From Numidum massiliense (GTDB taxonomy: Bacteria > Bacillota > Bacilli > Thermoactinomycetales > Novibacillaceae), in NCBI RefSeq assembly GCF_001375555.1, contig NZ_CTDZ01000009.1, forward strand, positions 1,233,758-1,297,757: a stretch of 64,000 nucleotides of DNA, read 5' to 3'. Numbering within the stretch: position 1 is the stretch's first letter; every line of letters starts with the position of its first letter. The notes under the pieces were generated by a model. It was not told where the DNA came from. It saw only the letters and a list, made by a program, of their open reading frames with translations, and did no database searches. The position numbers and the translations under genes were made by a program. Below are positions 16,024 through 24,723 of the stretch, in pieces.

Positions 16024-16944
16024 ATGGGTACAATCGCTGTTTACGCAATTCGCTGCGCCGTGATTGCCGTTGCTGCGCCTTTTTTGGTGTTTGTTAACGG
16101 GCTTATCGACACGGAAGTGGCCTCTACACCGAAGGCTCCAGCGCAGGTGGCGTCGGCAGTGACGACGTCTTTGGAGACGGCACCATCTCTTACCGCGCGC
16201 TCACAGGCGGTAGTGAGGGCGCCGGCGACACCGGGGGATTTATCTGGGATGTCGCGGCAGGTGCTGACCTACGCTAAAAAAGGTGACTGGTTAGCCGCGC
16301 GGGCGGAACTGTGGAACTTGTCGACGGCGTTTAGCCAATACAACTGGAAAGATGCTGCCGTCTCTGTCGAAGGAATACACGCTTTAGCCGATACGCTCGT
16401 GCGGGCGCGGCAGGCACTTACAAAAGCGGCGATCGAAGCGGAAGACGTCCGGCTGCACGCCGTCCGACTGCGCTTGGCGTTCGATGCGTTGGAACGGCGC
16501 GAGCAACCGCTCTGGCACGCGTATTACGATGTACTCACACGGGATGCCGCCCATTTAAGGCGCGTGCTACCTAAAGGCCGCAAGGCAGACATTGTCGCAG
16601 CTGTCGATCGGCTTCACAGCCATTACACATTGATCGAACCGGCGCTGTACGTTGCCCGTACACCTGGAGTCGTTCAACAAGTAAACGCGCTGTTTGCGGC
16701 GACAGAGACGCACATCCGCGATACGGGCATCAACCGGGAGCCGCTCATCCAACTGGCGGACCATTGGCAGAAAATATGGCACCCTCTGTTTTACGGGACA
16801 GACGAAGAAGTCATGGCTGTGAAGGTTTGGTCCGTTTCACCGCTATATCCGGTCGCTTGGCTGCTCGCGGGCTTAATCGGTTCTGTGCTCGCTTTTGTCG
16901 CTTGGTCAAAAGCACAGCAACAGCGCGAGACAGACGGCGTGTGA
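16024..16944 (+). CDS. ypjB: Sporulation protein YpjB family
   Basis: 306 residues with an N-terminal hydrophobic segment (about 4-25), an extended helical outer region, and a C-terminal anchor (AWLLAGLIGSVLAFVAW) ending in a short charged tail. Architecture and position after ypjA match YpjB, annotated as sporulation-related in Bacillales; the mechanism is unknown to me. ATG at 16024 is 5 nt after a run of eight G residues. Confidence 0.85.
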   Translation: MGTIAVYAIRCAVIAVAAPFLVFVNGLIDTEVASTPKAPAQVASAVTTSLETAPSLTARSQAVVRAPATPGDLSGMSRQVLTYAKKGDWLAARAELWNLSTAFSQYNWKDAAVSVEGIHALADTLVRARQALTKAAIEAEDVRLHAVRLRLAFDALERREQPLWHAYYDVLTRDAAHLRRVLPKGRKADIVAAVDRLHSHYTLIEPALYVARTPGVVQQVNALFAATETHIRDTGINREPLIQLADHWQKIWHPLFYGTDEEVMAVKVWSVSPLYPVAWLLAGLIGSVLAFVAWSKAQQQRETDGV

Positions 16945-16976
16945 GCCGCTACAGGATGACTACAGGACGCTCAGTT

Positions 16977-17879
16977 TCACATGCGGTCGTCGGCTTTAGT
17001 TGTTTTTTGTTCCATCTGCTTTCGTTCCTCTTCGGTAAAAGAAAACCCTTCCCCCAGTACTTCGTGCACGTTGTTGACGACGACGAACGCATATGGGTCG
17101 ATGCGGTGGACGATTTCCTTCAGCCGCGTCAATTCGGTGCGGTTCACCACACAGTACAAGACGTCTCTGTCGATGCCCGTGTACCCGCCTTTCCCTTTTA
17201 GGAGAGTGGCTCCACGCCCCATTTCCCTTGTCAACGCTTCACCGATTGCCGCGTCTTTTTGCGAGATGATTAAAGCGGCACGCACGGCATACGCCCCTTC
17301 TTGGACGAAGTCGATGACGCGCGAAGCGATGAAGACGGCGATGAGCGTGTACATCGCTTTTTCACGCCCGAGAAAGTAGGCAGACGCCGAAATAACGATG
17401 AAGTCGCACACAAACATCGTGCGCCCGATCGGCCAGCGGAAGTGTTTTTGCAACACGCGGACGACAATGTCGATGCCGCCTGTCGTACCGCCGAAGCGAA
17501 AAATGATGCCGAGCCCCAATCCGATACACGCCCCTGCGTACAACGCCGCTAACAGCATGTCGTTGCCGATTGGCACGCCGATGTCTTCTAACAGCCACAA
17601 AAAAAGCGAGAAGGCGGTCGTCCCGAAGATCGTATACCCCATAGCCGCGCGGCCGAGCTCTCGCCAACCGATGACAAACAGCGGAATGTTGATCATCATC
17701 GTCACGAGTGCGGGGGACCAATTTAACGAGTATTTTAACAATAAAGTAATTCCGGTGACGCCACCTTCCGCTAAGCGGTTCGGGATGGCGAAGTAGTTGA
17801 TCCCGAAGGCGAAGATGAGTGCCCCGAGTAAAATCATTACACCGTTTTTAATGTGTGGTCGGATGTCGCGCTGTCGCAT
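16977..17879 (-). CDS. ypjC: YitT-family membrane protein (UPF0750) with DUF2179 tail, YpjC-like
   Basis: 300 residues. Five to six membrane segments at the N-terminal two thirds (GVMILLGALIFAFGINYFAIP, GGVTGITLLL) are followed by a DUF2179 cytoplasmic tail (TREMGRGATLLKGKGGYTG...RIDPYAFVVVNNVHEVLGEGF). The transport or sensing role of the family is not settled. B. subtilis ypjC, at the same map position, is of this family. AAGGTGAT precedes the ATG on the minus strand. It converges on ypjB with 32 bp between stops. Confidence 0.9.
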   Translation of the reverse strand: MRQRDIRPHIKNGVMILLGALIFAFGINYFAIPNRLAEGGVTGITLLLKYSLNWSPALVTMMINIPLFVIGWRELGRAAMGYTIFGTTAFSLFLWLLEDIGVPIGNDMLLAALYAGACIGLGLGIIFRFGGTTGGIDIVVRVLQKHFRWPIGRTMFVCDFIVISASAYFLGREKAMYTLIAVFIASRVIDFVQEGAYAVRAALIISQKDAAIGEALTREMGRGATLLKGKGGYTGIDRDVLYCVVNRTELTRLKEIVHRIDPYAFVVVNNVHEVLGEGFSFTEEERKQMEQKTTKADDRM

Positions 17880-17929
17880 ATGTTATCACCTTATTTAATA
17901 GTAGTCCTTACCAATGACAGCTATATCCA

Positions 17930-17959
17930 ATTATAGCGAGATTGCCTACGAGTGGGCAA
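17930..17959 (-). promoter_or_regulatory. Promoter for the YitT-family gene
   Basis: On the minus strand TTGCCC (17954-17959), 18-bp spacer, TATAAT (17930-17935), about 50 bp before the start codon. Confidence 0.6.
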
Positions 17960-18030
17960 ACGATGGCGTGACGTATGTGTAACATTTCTCTCGAAGGGTT
18001 TTAGCAGGAATTTGGAGGGAGAATATAGAA

Positions 18031-18082
18031 AAGGAAGACCTAAATAGTACTCCTAACCACCACGAAAGGAGAGGTCTTCCTT
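18031..18082 (+). promoter_or_regulatory. IS left-end hairpin around the transposase ribosome site
   Basis: AAGGAAGACC (18031-18040) is complementary to GGTCTTCCTT (18073-18082). Inside, CTCCT (18050-18054) pairs with AGGAG (18067-18071), which is the ribosome site itself. The start codon TTG begins within the outer arm. A transcript entering from outside would fold shut; one starting inside the left arm would not. Confidence 0.7.
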
Positions 18083-19481
18083 GAAAACCATTATACCAGA
18101 AATCGCTACTATCTTGGAACAGTCTACAGATATGTTGTCGTTTTGGGAAAGCTTACGTATTCGCCTGATGGAAGTGATGGCTGATCTGTTCGGAGAATTT
18201 TTGGAGCAGCTCGATCAGATGATGACGACGCATTACAAGGAAAAATACGGTTGGAAAAGTGAGCGATTGGACAGCCGGGAGTTCACCAGTTTTTTTGGGA
18301 CAGTGTCCTATAAACGCCACTTGATGTACGACCGAAACGGAAACGCACATTACCCTGTCGATGAGGCAATCGGTTTAAAACGCCGTAAAAGATACAGCCC
18401 AGACCTTATGATGCTCGGAGCAGAGTTAGCTGCAGCGCCGGGAATGACCTACCGCCTCGCCTCAGAGGTCACGCAAAAACTTGCCGGTATAACGATCAGC
18501 CATACGACGTTTCAGCGCTTAGTAAAAGAAGCAGGTGAAGCTCAAGCTGTCATGGATGCTGAAAAAAGGGATCGAATTTTTGAGGATACGGTAATTCCTA
18601 ACTCTCCGTCCGTTAAGCACTTATATTGCGAAGCAGATGGCTTATACGTCAAAGGGAGAGGCAAAGGAATAGAGATCAAAAATATGCTTGCCTATACCGG
18701 GTGGGAGCAAAACGGACAGCGTGTCTCGTTAACAGATCGTCACGTCTTTTCTACCGTTGAATCGGTGGATGACTTTTGGGAAATAGGTTATGCAGCGATT
18801 CGACATCGTTGGGATCTCTCACATACACATGTGGCGACTAATGCGGATGCGGCTTCATGGATCTCTGAGGAACGCGTTCAAAATACCTTTTCTGAAGCGA
18901 CATCGGTTGTCCGCCAATTGGATCCTTTTCACGTAAAGAGGAGTATTCGTCGCGGGTTGAGCCGCCAGCCAAGGCTCATTCCTCAAATTGAAAAGGCAAT
19001 ATCCGAAAAAAATAAGGATAGGTTTAAAGCGGTGATTGATACGGCACAGGGAAATGCAGAGACGGAGCGAGAGGAAAAGCGTATCGAGAACATGCAGAAG
19101 TATCTTGAAGGGCACTGGGAGATCCTCTGCGACTGGCGTGAGGTTAGTCCAGACGTGCCAAAAAATGCTCGTAGGATGGGATGCATGGAATCGAACCAGA
19201 GACGTCTGGCATACCGCATGAAACGTCGTGGCATGTACTGGAGTGAAGAAGGGGCTCAAGCCATCGCCAAAGTACAACAAGGCGTTACCAATGGGACGTT
19301 GAGACAGGCATTATTAACTGTCTGGCCCAACCGCCAAGTGACACAAAAACTAAAACGCCATGCGAGGCGAATAGGTAAGTCGGATCACATTGGGGTTCAA
19401 GTTGGCAGGATCCAAGTAGGTGCCGCATCAGCTTCAAGTGCTATTGGGTATTTGGATAAGGTGGTTAATCGCCGTCCTTGA
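18081..19481 (+). CDS. ISLre2-family transposase (UPF0236 type)
   Basis: 466 residues, full length for the family. Typical segments are YSPDLMMLGAELAAAPGMTYRLAS, SHTTFQRLV, YCEADGLYVKGRGKG, HTHVATNADAASWI, LDPFHVKRSI and CMESNQRRLAYRMKRRGM. These supply the acidic residues expected of an RNase-H-like catalytic core. TTG start at 18081 with AAAGGAGAGG 7 nt upstream. No frameshift or internal stop, so the element may be active. Its ribosome site lies in the loop of an end hairpin. Confidence 0.95.
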   Translation: MKTIIPEIATILEQSTDMLSFWESLRIRLMEVMADLFGEFLEQLDQMMTTHYKEKYGWKSERLDSREFTSFFGTVSYKRHLMYDRNGNAHYPVDEAIGLKRRKRYSPDLMMLGAELAAAPGMTYRLASEVTQKLAGITISHTTFQRLVKEAGEAQAVMDAEKRDRIFEDTVIPNSPSVKHLYCEADGLYVKGRGKGIEIKNMLAYTGWEQNGQRVSLTDRHVFSTVESVDDFWEIGYAAIRHRWDLSHTHVATNADAASWISEERVQNTFSEATSVVRQLDPFHVKRSIRRGLSRQPRLIPQIEKAISEKNKDRFKAVIDTAQGNAETEREEKRIENMQKYLEGHWEILCDWREVSPDVPKNARRMGCMESNQRRLAYRMKRRGMYWSEEGAQAIAKVQQGVTNGTLRQALLTVWPNRQVTQKLKRHARRIGKSDHIGVQVGRIQVGAASASSAIGYLDKVVNRRP

Positions 19482-19499
19482 AGAGTTAACTCCTCAAGG
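19476..19499 (+). terminator. Palindrome over the transposase stop codon
   Basis: 24-bp near-perfect palindrome (CCTTGAAGAGTT/AACTCCTCAAGG, one mismatch) spanning the TGA stop. No T-run follows. It may limit outward transcription from the IS or stabilise its mRNA. The remaining gap to ypjD (19500-19744) shows nothing else I can name. Confidence 0.5.
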
Positions 19500-19744
19500 G
19501 CGGACAACAAGTGAACGTTAGGGAATGACATATTTAGGTCTTTAAATCCTTGATCCTGTAAGGTCGTCGAGTAAAGCTTGACACATACTGGCGTGACGGA
19601 TTTGTTGCACGTAGGTAACGATTTAAGGTAACATAAAGTTAATTTGCGTGTGCTTCATTTAACCGATCCTCAATAAGCACGCAATCAATTCCTTACCATT
19701 TATTTGAGACTGTTTCGAGACGATTTGAGACGAGGTGTAAACGA

Positions 19745-20080
19745 GTGAACGACCCGTTGACGTTGCAGGCGATGCAACGCGAAGTGGACGATTATATTTC
19801 ACAGTTTAAAGAAGGTTATTTCTCCCCATTGGCGATGTTGGCGCGCCTTTCGGAAGAAGTGGGGGAACTTGCGCGAGAAGTGAATGACCGTTTCGGGGAA
19901 AAACCGAAAAAAGCGGAGGAAGCTGCGGGAAGCGTCGAGATGGAGCTGGGGGACATTTTGTTCGTCCTCGCCTGTTTCGCGAACTCTTTACATATCGATT
20001 TAGAAGAGGTGTTTGGCGATGTCATGCACAAGTTCCGCACCCGCGACGCCGATCGCTGGACGAAAATTGACGAAGACTGA
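19745..20080 (+). CDS. ypjD: MazG-like nucleotide pyrophosphohydrolase YpjD
   Basis: 111 residues, all-alpha NTP pyrophosphatase fold. The metal-binding acidic pattern is visible as SEEVGELAREV and later ELGDILFVLACFAN. Likely a house-cleaning enzyme for non-canonical nucleotides; exact substrate unknown. GTG start with ACGAGGTG upstream. Stands before dapB as in B. subtilis, but now behind an insertion sequence that separates it from ypjC. Confidence 0.93.
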   Translation: MNDPLTLQAMQREVDDYISQFKEGYFSPLAMLARLSEEVGELAREVNDRFGEKPKKAEEAAGSVEMELGDILFVLACFANSLHIDLEEVFGDVMHKFRTRDADRWTKIDED

Positions 20081-20103
20081 CGAAGACGATATATGATGGA
20101 AGG

Positions 20104-20919
20104 ATGACTGTTAAGATGGGGAAAATTCGTGTAGCAGTAGCAGGTGCTAAAGGGCGAATGGGCCGCGAAGCGGTGAAAATGATCTTAGACGATGAGGCGC
20201 TCGCCTTCGTACGTGGGATCGACCGCACCGAGAACGGCGTCGACGTCGGTGAGGCGATCGGCATTGGAACGATCGGCGTCACGTTTTCTAATGCGATAGA
20301 AGATGTGTTGTTAAAGGATAAACCTGATGTACTGATCGATCTTACCCATCCTGACGCGGGGAAGCGCCATACGCGGTTAGCCCTCGAATACGGCGTGCGG
20401 CCAGTCGTCGGGACGACGGGTTGGACGCCGCAGGAAATTGCCGATGTGGACAAGCTGAGCCGCGATAGACATATCGGTGCGGTCATCGCACCAAACTTTG
20501 CGATCGGAGCCGTGTTAATGATGAAATTTGCGCAAACAGCGGCTAAATATATGCCTCATGTTGAAATTATTGAGATGCATCACGATCAGAAACTGGACGC
20601 GCCGTCGGGGACGGCGATGAAAACGGCGGAATTGATCGCGCAAAATCGGCGAGAGCTCAAACAAGGCCACCCGAATGAAGTGGAACAGCTCGAGGGAGCG
20701 CGCGGCGGCTATTACGACGGCTTGCGCGTGCACAGTGTACGGTTACCCGGCCTAGTCGCGCACCAACAAGTGTTGTTCGGGGGACCGGGTCAAACGCTGA
20801 CGCTGCGTCACGATTCGCTTGATCGGCAGTCGTTCATGCCTGGCGTTAACTTAGCCGTTAAAAAAGTGATGCAGCTGGGTCACCTCGTTTACGGGTTGGA
20901 GCACTTGCTCGACGATTGA
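20104..20919 (+). CDS. dapB: 4-Hydroxy-tetrahydrodipicolinate reductase
   Basis: Reduces the DapA product on the way to diaminopimelate and lysine, so it serves peptidoglycan and spore dipicolinate supply. NAD(P)-binding GAKGRMG near the N-terminus, GTTGWTPQEI, and the catalytic EMHHDQKLDAPSGTA segment are intact. 271 residues from ATG 20104; ATG at 20116 is an alternative with better spacing from GGAAGG (20098). The terminator stem includes its stop codon. Confidence 0.97.
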   Translation: MTVKMGKIRVAVAGAKGRMGREAVKMILDDEALAFVRGIDRTENGVDVGEAIGIGTIGVTFSNAIEDVLLKDKPDVLIDLTHPDAGKRHTRLALEYGVRPVVGTTGWTPQEIADVDKLSRDRHIGAVIAPNFAIGAVLMMKFAQTAAKYMPHVEIIEMHHDQKLDAPSGTAMKTAELIAQNRRELKQGHPNEVEQLEGARGGYYDGLRVHSVRLPGLVAHQQVLFGGPGQTLTLRHDSLDRQSFMPGVNLAVKKVMQLGHLVYGLEHLLDD

Positions 20920-20939
20920 GGGCGATTCAATCGTTTTTT
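20913..20939 (+). terminator. Terminator overlapping the dapB stop
   Basis: CGATTGA (20913-20919) pairs with TCAATCG (20927-20933); 7-nt loop; six T residues follow directly. Confidence 0.85.
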
Positions 20940-21030
20940 CGTCCAAGGCTTCCATTTATGGGGCTATAGTTAGAATGGTTTTATTGGTGTTTTACTTGTC
21001 GCTTTGTTTTAAGGAAGGTGGAGGTTAGAC

Positions 21031-21462
21031 ATGAATATCGCGTTTATCGCCCACGACCGCAAAAAAGAGGCGATCGTTAACTTAGCCGTCGCCTATCGCG
21101 AGTTGTTGCGTGGCCATACGTTGTACGCGACGGGGACGACGGGGAAGCGGATCGCGGAAGCGACGTCACTTCCGGTGCACCGCTTCCGCTCGGGGCCGCT
21201 CGGCGGCGATCAACAAATCGGTGCGCTCGTGGCAGAAAACGCGCTCGACTGCGTCATTTTTTTACGCGATCCACTCACGGCGCAACCACATGAACCGGAC
21301 ATTATTGCCTTGTTGCGCCTGTGCGACGTGTACGACATCCCGCTGGCCACGAATATCGCTACGGCAGAACTGTTAATCCGCGCGGTGGCAGAAGGCGAAC
21401 TGGCGTGGCGGGAAACGGTGCGCGGCAGCAGTGCAGGAAAGGCGGTGTGGTCCAATGACTAA
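21031..21462 (+). CDS. mgsA: Methylglyoxal synthase
   Basis: Converts dihydroxyacetone phosphate to methylglyoxal, a bypass of lower glycolysis when phosphate is short. The pattern [24 protein letters not shown] and [15 protein letters not shown] is diagnostic, and the phosphate-binding and catalytic Asp residues lie in these segments. 143 residues, normal length. AAGGTGGAGG precedes the ATG. The 3' end overlaps bshB1 by 8 bp; methylglyoxal detoxification depends on bacillithiol in Bacillus, so the pairing makes metabolic sense. Confidence 0.97.
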   Translation: MNIAFIAHDRKKEAIVNLAVAYRELLRGHTLYATGTTGKRIAEATSLPVHRFRSGPLGGDQQIGALVAENALDCVIFLRDPLTAQPHEPDIIALLRLCDVYDIPLATNIATAELLIRAVAEGELAWRETVRGSSAGKAVWSND

Positions 21463-22159
21463 AACTGACGGTATTCACGTATTGGCGATCGGCGCTCACG
21501 CTGACGACGTCGAACTCGGGATGGGCGCGACGTTAGCCAAACACGCAGCAGCGGGACAACGCGCGGTTATTTGTGATTTAACCGAGGCTGAGTTATCTTC
21601 GAACGGCACGGTAGAGGGACGGCGCGAGGAAGCGGAAGCCGCTGCACGCATACTGGGCGTCTCGCGCGTGAACTTACAGTATCCAGATCGCGGTTTCGGG
21701 GTGAGCGACGCGTTTATTCGCCCGCTCGTCGCGCTCATCCGCAAACTCAAGCCACGAGTCGTTTGCGCGCCGTATTGGGAGGATCGCCATCCGGATCACG
21801 TGACGTGTTCAAGCCTAGTGACCGAAGCGGTTTTTAATGCGAAGATTCGCAAGTACGATGCGGAGGGTTTGCCGGCGCATACCGTTTCGCACCTTTACTA
21901 TTACTATATAAACGGCGTCGGCGAAGCGTCATTCGTCGTCCCTGTCAGCGACGTGTATGAGCAAAAGGTAGAGGCACTCGTCGCGTATGCGTCTCAGTTT
22001 TCCCTGCAAAAAAATGCCGTTGCTACTCCGCTGAACGAAACGAATTACATGGGCATGATTCGCGGGCGCGATCAAATATGGGGGCAGCAAATCGGTACGG
22101 CGTACGGAGAAGGGTTCGTGACGCGCACGCCGGTTAGCCGCGCGTATTTAATCGATTAA
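21455..22159 (+). CDS. bshB1: Bacillithiol biosynthesis deacetylase BshB1
   Basis: Zinc-dependent removal of the acetyl group from GlcNAc-malate in bacillithiol synthesis (LmbE/PIG-L fold). Metal motif AHADD (H15, D18) and the HPDH pair further on are present. 234 residues. ATG at 21455 was chosen behind AAAGGCGGTG; a GTG at 21431 lies deeper in mgsA. Second gene of mgsA-bshB1-bshA-cca-birA, the same order as B. subtilis. Confidence 0.96.
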   Translation: MTKTDGIHVLAIGAHADDVELGMGATLAKHAAAGQRAVICDLTEAELSSNGTVEGRREEAEAAARILGVSRVNLQYPDRGFGVSDAFIRPLVALIRKLKPRVVCAPYWEDRHPDHVTCSSLVTEAVFNAKIRKYDAEGLPAHTVSHLYYYYINGVGEASFVVPVSDVYEQKVEALVAYASQFSLQKNAVATPLNETNYMGMIRGRDQIWGQQIGTAYGEGFVTRTPVSRAYLID

Positions 22160-22265
22160 GGTGGAGCAGTGGTGCAGCCGCCCTTTACATCGCTGGGTCC
22201 GTCGCTCTTCGTCAACGTGAAGGGCCCATTGGGGTATTTTATAGTAGAAGGAAGGTGTTTTTTTT

Positions 22266-23387
22266 ATGTATCGGATTGGGATTACGTGTTATCCGACGCA
22301 CGGCGGCTCGGGCGTCGTCGCAACCGAACTCGGCAAGTTGCTAGCGGATCGCGGGCACGAAATTCACTTTATTACGTATAACATGCCCTTTCGCTTAGGG
22401 CAGTTTCACCGCAATATTTATTACCACGAAGTTGAAGTTAACCATTATGCGTTGTTTCAATACCCGCCGTACGACCTCAGTTTAGCGAGCAAAATGGCGC
22501 AAGTGGCGAAAACGGAGTCGCTCGATTTGTTGCACGTGCACTATGCCGTGCCCCACGCGGTCTGCGCGTATTTGGCGAAACAGATGGTCGGCGAGCACTT
22601 GAAAGTCGTGACGACGTTGCACGGGACAGATATTACCGTTCTCGGATATGACCGTTCGTTGAGAGACATTATTTTATTCGGGATCGAGTCTAGCGACGCC
22701 GTCACTGCGGTGTCGGACAGTTTAATCGAAGAGACTGTGCGCATGTTCCCGGTGAAAAAACCGCTCAGACGTATTTACAATTTCGTCGACAATCGCGTCT
22801 ATTACCCGCGCGACGTGCGTCACATGCGGCGCGATTATGCTAGAGACGACGAGAAAATTGTATTGCACATCTCAAATTTTCGCGCGGTAAAAAGAGTGCC
22901 AGACGTCGTCAAAACGTTTCAGCGCATCCGTGAACGCGTACCCGCCAAACTGCTACTCATCGGCGACGGGCCTGAGTGGTCGACCGTGTGTCAATTAGTC
23001 AAGCAACTCGGCTTAGAGGAACACGTACTTTGTCTAGGGAAGCAAGACGAAGTGGTAAAGATAATTTCCCTCGCCGACTTATTGTTGTTGCCTTCGGAGC
23101 GGGAAAGTTTCGGACTCGTCGCCTTGGAAGCGATGGCTTGTGGCGTGCCGACGGTCGCTTCGCGCGCCGGCGGGTTAGGGGAAGTGATTGCCCACGGTGA
23201 AACGGGCTATTTGTGCGCAGTCGGCGATACGGAGGCGATGGCGCGCCACGCAGTTGAGTTGTTGACCGATAAAGCCAAATACGAACAGTTTCGCCGGCGC
23301 GGGATCGAACGGGCCAAGACAGTTTTTTCTGCGAAAAAAATTGCTGCCGCATATGAGGAAGTGTATCGCGATGTGTTACGCGGCTGA
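22266..23387 (+). CDS. bshA: Bacillithiol biosynthesis glycosyltransferase BshA
   Basis: GT4-family enzyme joining GlcNAc from UDP-GlcNAc to malate, the first step to bacillithiol. GGSGVVATELG near the N-terminus, HVHYAVPHA, and the C-terminal nucleotide-sugar site PSERESFGLVALEAMACG are visible. 373 residues. GAAGGTG precedes the ATG. The 106-bp gap after bshB1 shows no clear terminator, so one operon is likely. Overlaps cca by 17 bp. Confidence 0.97.
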   Translation: MYRIGITCYPTHGGSGVVATELGKLLADRGHEIHFITYNMPFRLGQFHRNIYYHEVEVNHYALFQYPPYDLSLASKMAQVAKTESLDLLHVHYAVPHAVCAYLAKQMVGEHLKVVTTLHGTDITVLGYDRSLRDIILFGIESSDAVTAVSDSLIEETVRMFPVKKPLRRIYNFVDNRVYYPRDVRHMRRDYARDDEKIVLHISNFRAVKRVPDVVKTFQRIRERVPAKLLLIGDGPEWSTVCQLVKQLGLEEHVLCLGKQDEVVKIISLADLLLLPSERESFGLVALEAMACGVPTVASRAGGLGEVIAHGETGYLCAVGDTEAMARHAVELLTDKAKYEQFRRRGIERAKTVFSAKKIAAAYEEVYRDVLRG

Positions 23388-24723
23388 ACGGATCCAGCAG
23401 TTATTGCAAATGCCGCGGGTAGTCGTCGCTAAAGGCGTGATGGCGCAGTTAGAACGCGCGGGATTTCAAGCGTACCTCGTCGGTGGCGCGGTACGCGACG
23501 CCTTGCTCGGGCGGGCAATCGGCGACATCGATCTAGCGACGTCGGCGACCCCAGACGAGGTGCAAGCGTTGTTTCCGCACGCCGTGCCGACTGGACTCGC
23601 TCACGGGACAGTGACAGTCGTCGCCCGAGGCGAACCTTTCGAAGTGACGACCTTTCGCCAAGAAGGCCCGTACGTCGATAAGCGGCACCCCGCTTACGTC
23701 CATTATGTGCGCGACATCACGGACGACCTCGCGCGGCGCGATTTCACGATTAATGCGCTCGCCTGCGACAGCCGTGGCCACTTGGTCGACCCGTTTGGCG
23801 GGTTGGCCGATTTACAGGCAGGCATCGTCCGCGCTGTCGGTCAGCCGCGCGACCGCTTTCGCGAAGATGCGCTGCGCCTGTTGCGCGCCTTGCGCTTCGC
23901 CGCACAATTGGATTTCACTATTGACAGAGAGACAGTAGCAGCGATGCGAGACGAAGCCGCTAGTCTCGGCGCGCTCGCCGCGGAACGCGTCCGCACAGAA
24001 CTGCACAAATTACTCGCTGCACCGCAACCGGGCAGGGTGCTCCAATTGTTGTGGACAGAGGAGCTCCTACCCCACATTGCGCCGCTCACTGATTCGCTAG
24101 AAGGTGTTGTCCCTGATGCCGATGCGCGCCTAGGAGCAAATGGCAGCGGTACAGGTAACGGCACAAGGGCATTCTCTTCTGTCAACTGGAGACCCTCTAG
24201 CGACCAGTTAGCGCAAATTGAAAACGAATTAGATGTGGCGTTACGCTGGATATTATTTCTGCGGTTGTGCGGGGCGACTGCTGGGCAGGCGCGGTCACTC
24301 GCACGCGCCTTGCGCATGTCGCGGCAACAAATGGACGAACTGGCGTACATATGGCAGGCAGCAGACAGCTGGCAGCGTACGCTGTTATCGCCGCGAGAGG
24401 CGCGTGCAGCTGCATTCGCGCACGGGTTGGCGCCAGCCCTCCGCATCGTCCGCCTCGCGCACTATTTTGGGCAGGTGACGGCAGTTGAACGACAGTTGCT
24501 CGAGCGGCAACTGTGTCACGCCGACTGGGAACTCGCTGTCGAACAGGTGACTCAGCTGGCGTTAGACAGTGCGGCGATGATCCGACTCGCCGGGCGCCGC
24601 CCTGGCCCGTGGCTCGGCCGGGTGCGGCAGGCACTGCTCGAGAAGGTCGTCGCCGGAGAAGTTGTCAATGACGCGCATCGTTTAGAAAGGGAGTGGCGCT
24701 TACATGGACCTGACGCTCCGTGA
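23371..24723 (+). CDS. cca: CCA tRNA nucleotidyltransferase
   Basis: Adds or repairs the 3' CCA of tRNAs. Head domain: VGGAVRD (38-43) and the metal pair D52-x-D54 in GDIDLAT; RRDFTINA follows; neck and tail are helical. 450 residues, about 50 longer than B. subtilis. Part of the excess is a hydrophilic insert near residues 245-282 (PDADARLGANGSGTGNGTRAF). ATG at 23371 follows GAGGAAG and overlaps bshA; an earlier in-frame TTG lies at 23341. The end overlaps birA. Confidence 0.95.
   Translation: MCYAAERIQQLLQMPRVVVAKGVMAQLERAGFQAYLVGGAVRDALLGRAIGDIDLATSATPDEVQALFPHAVPTGLAHGTVTVVARGEPFEVTTFRQEGPYVDKRHPAYVHYVRDITDDLARRDFTINALACDSRGHLVDPFGGLADLQAGIVRAVGQPRDRFREDALRLLRALRFAAQLDFTIDRETVAAMRDEAASLGALAAERVRTELHKLLAAPQPGRVLQLLWTEELLPHIAPLTDSLEGVVPDADARLGANGSGTGNGTRAFSSVNWRPSSDQLAQIENELDVALRWILFLRLCGATAGQARSLARALRMSRQQMDELAYIWQAADSWQRTLLSPREARAAAFAHGLAPALRIVRLAHYFGQVTAVERQLLERQLCHADWELAVEQVTQLALDSAAMIRLAGRRPGPWLGRVRQALLEKVVAGEVVNDAHRLEREWRLHGPDAP

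Larger units (their letters stand above)
18035..19542 (+). mobile_element. Intact ISLre2-family insertion sequence
   Basis: Bounded by an exact 12-bp inverted repeat: AAGACCTAAATA (18035-18046) and TATTTAGGTCTT (19531-19542), with further partial matching inward (CCTAAC in both ends). It contains one full-length transposase. I could not find a convincing target-site duplication, so the outer limits may be a few bases off. Lower G+C than its surroundings. It sits in the ypjC-ypjD gap and breaks no gene. Confidence 0.85.

Noticed and set aside
22169-22381. 70-residue frame before bshA
   Set aside because: Overlaps the start of bshA in another frame; the composition is that of untranslated leader.
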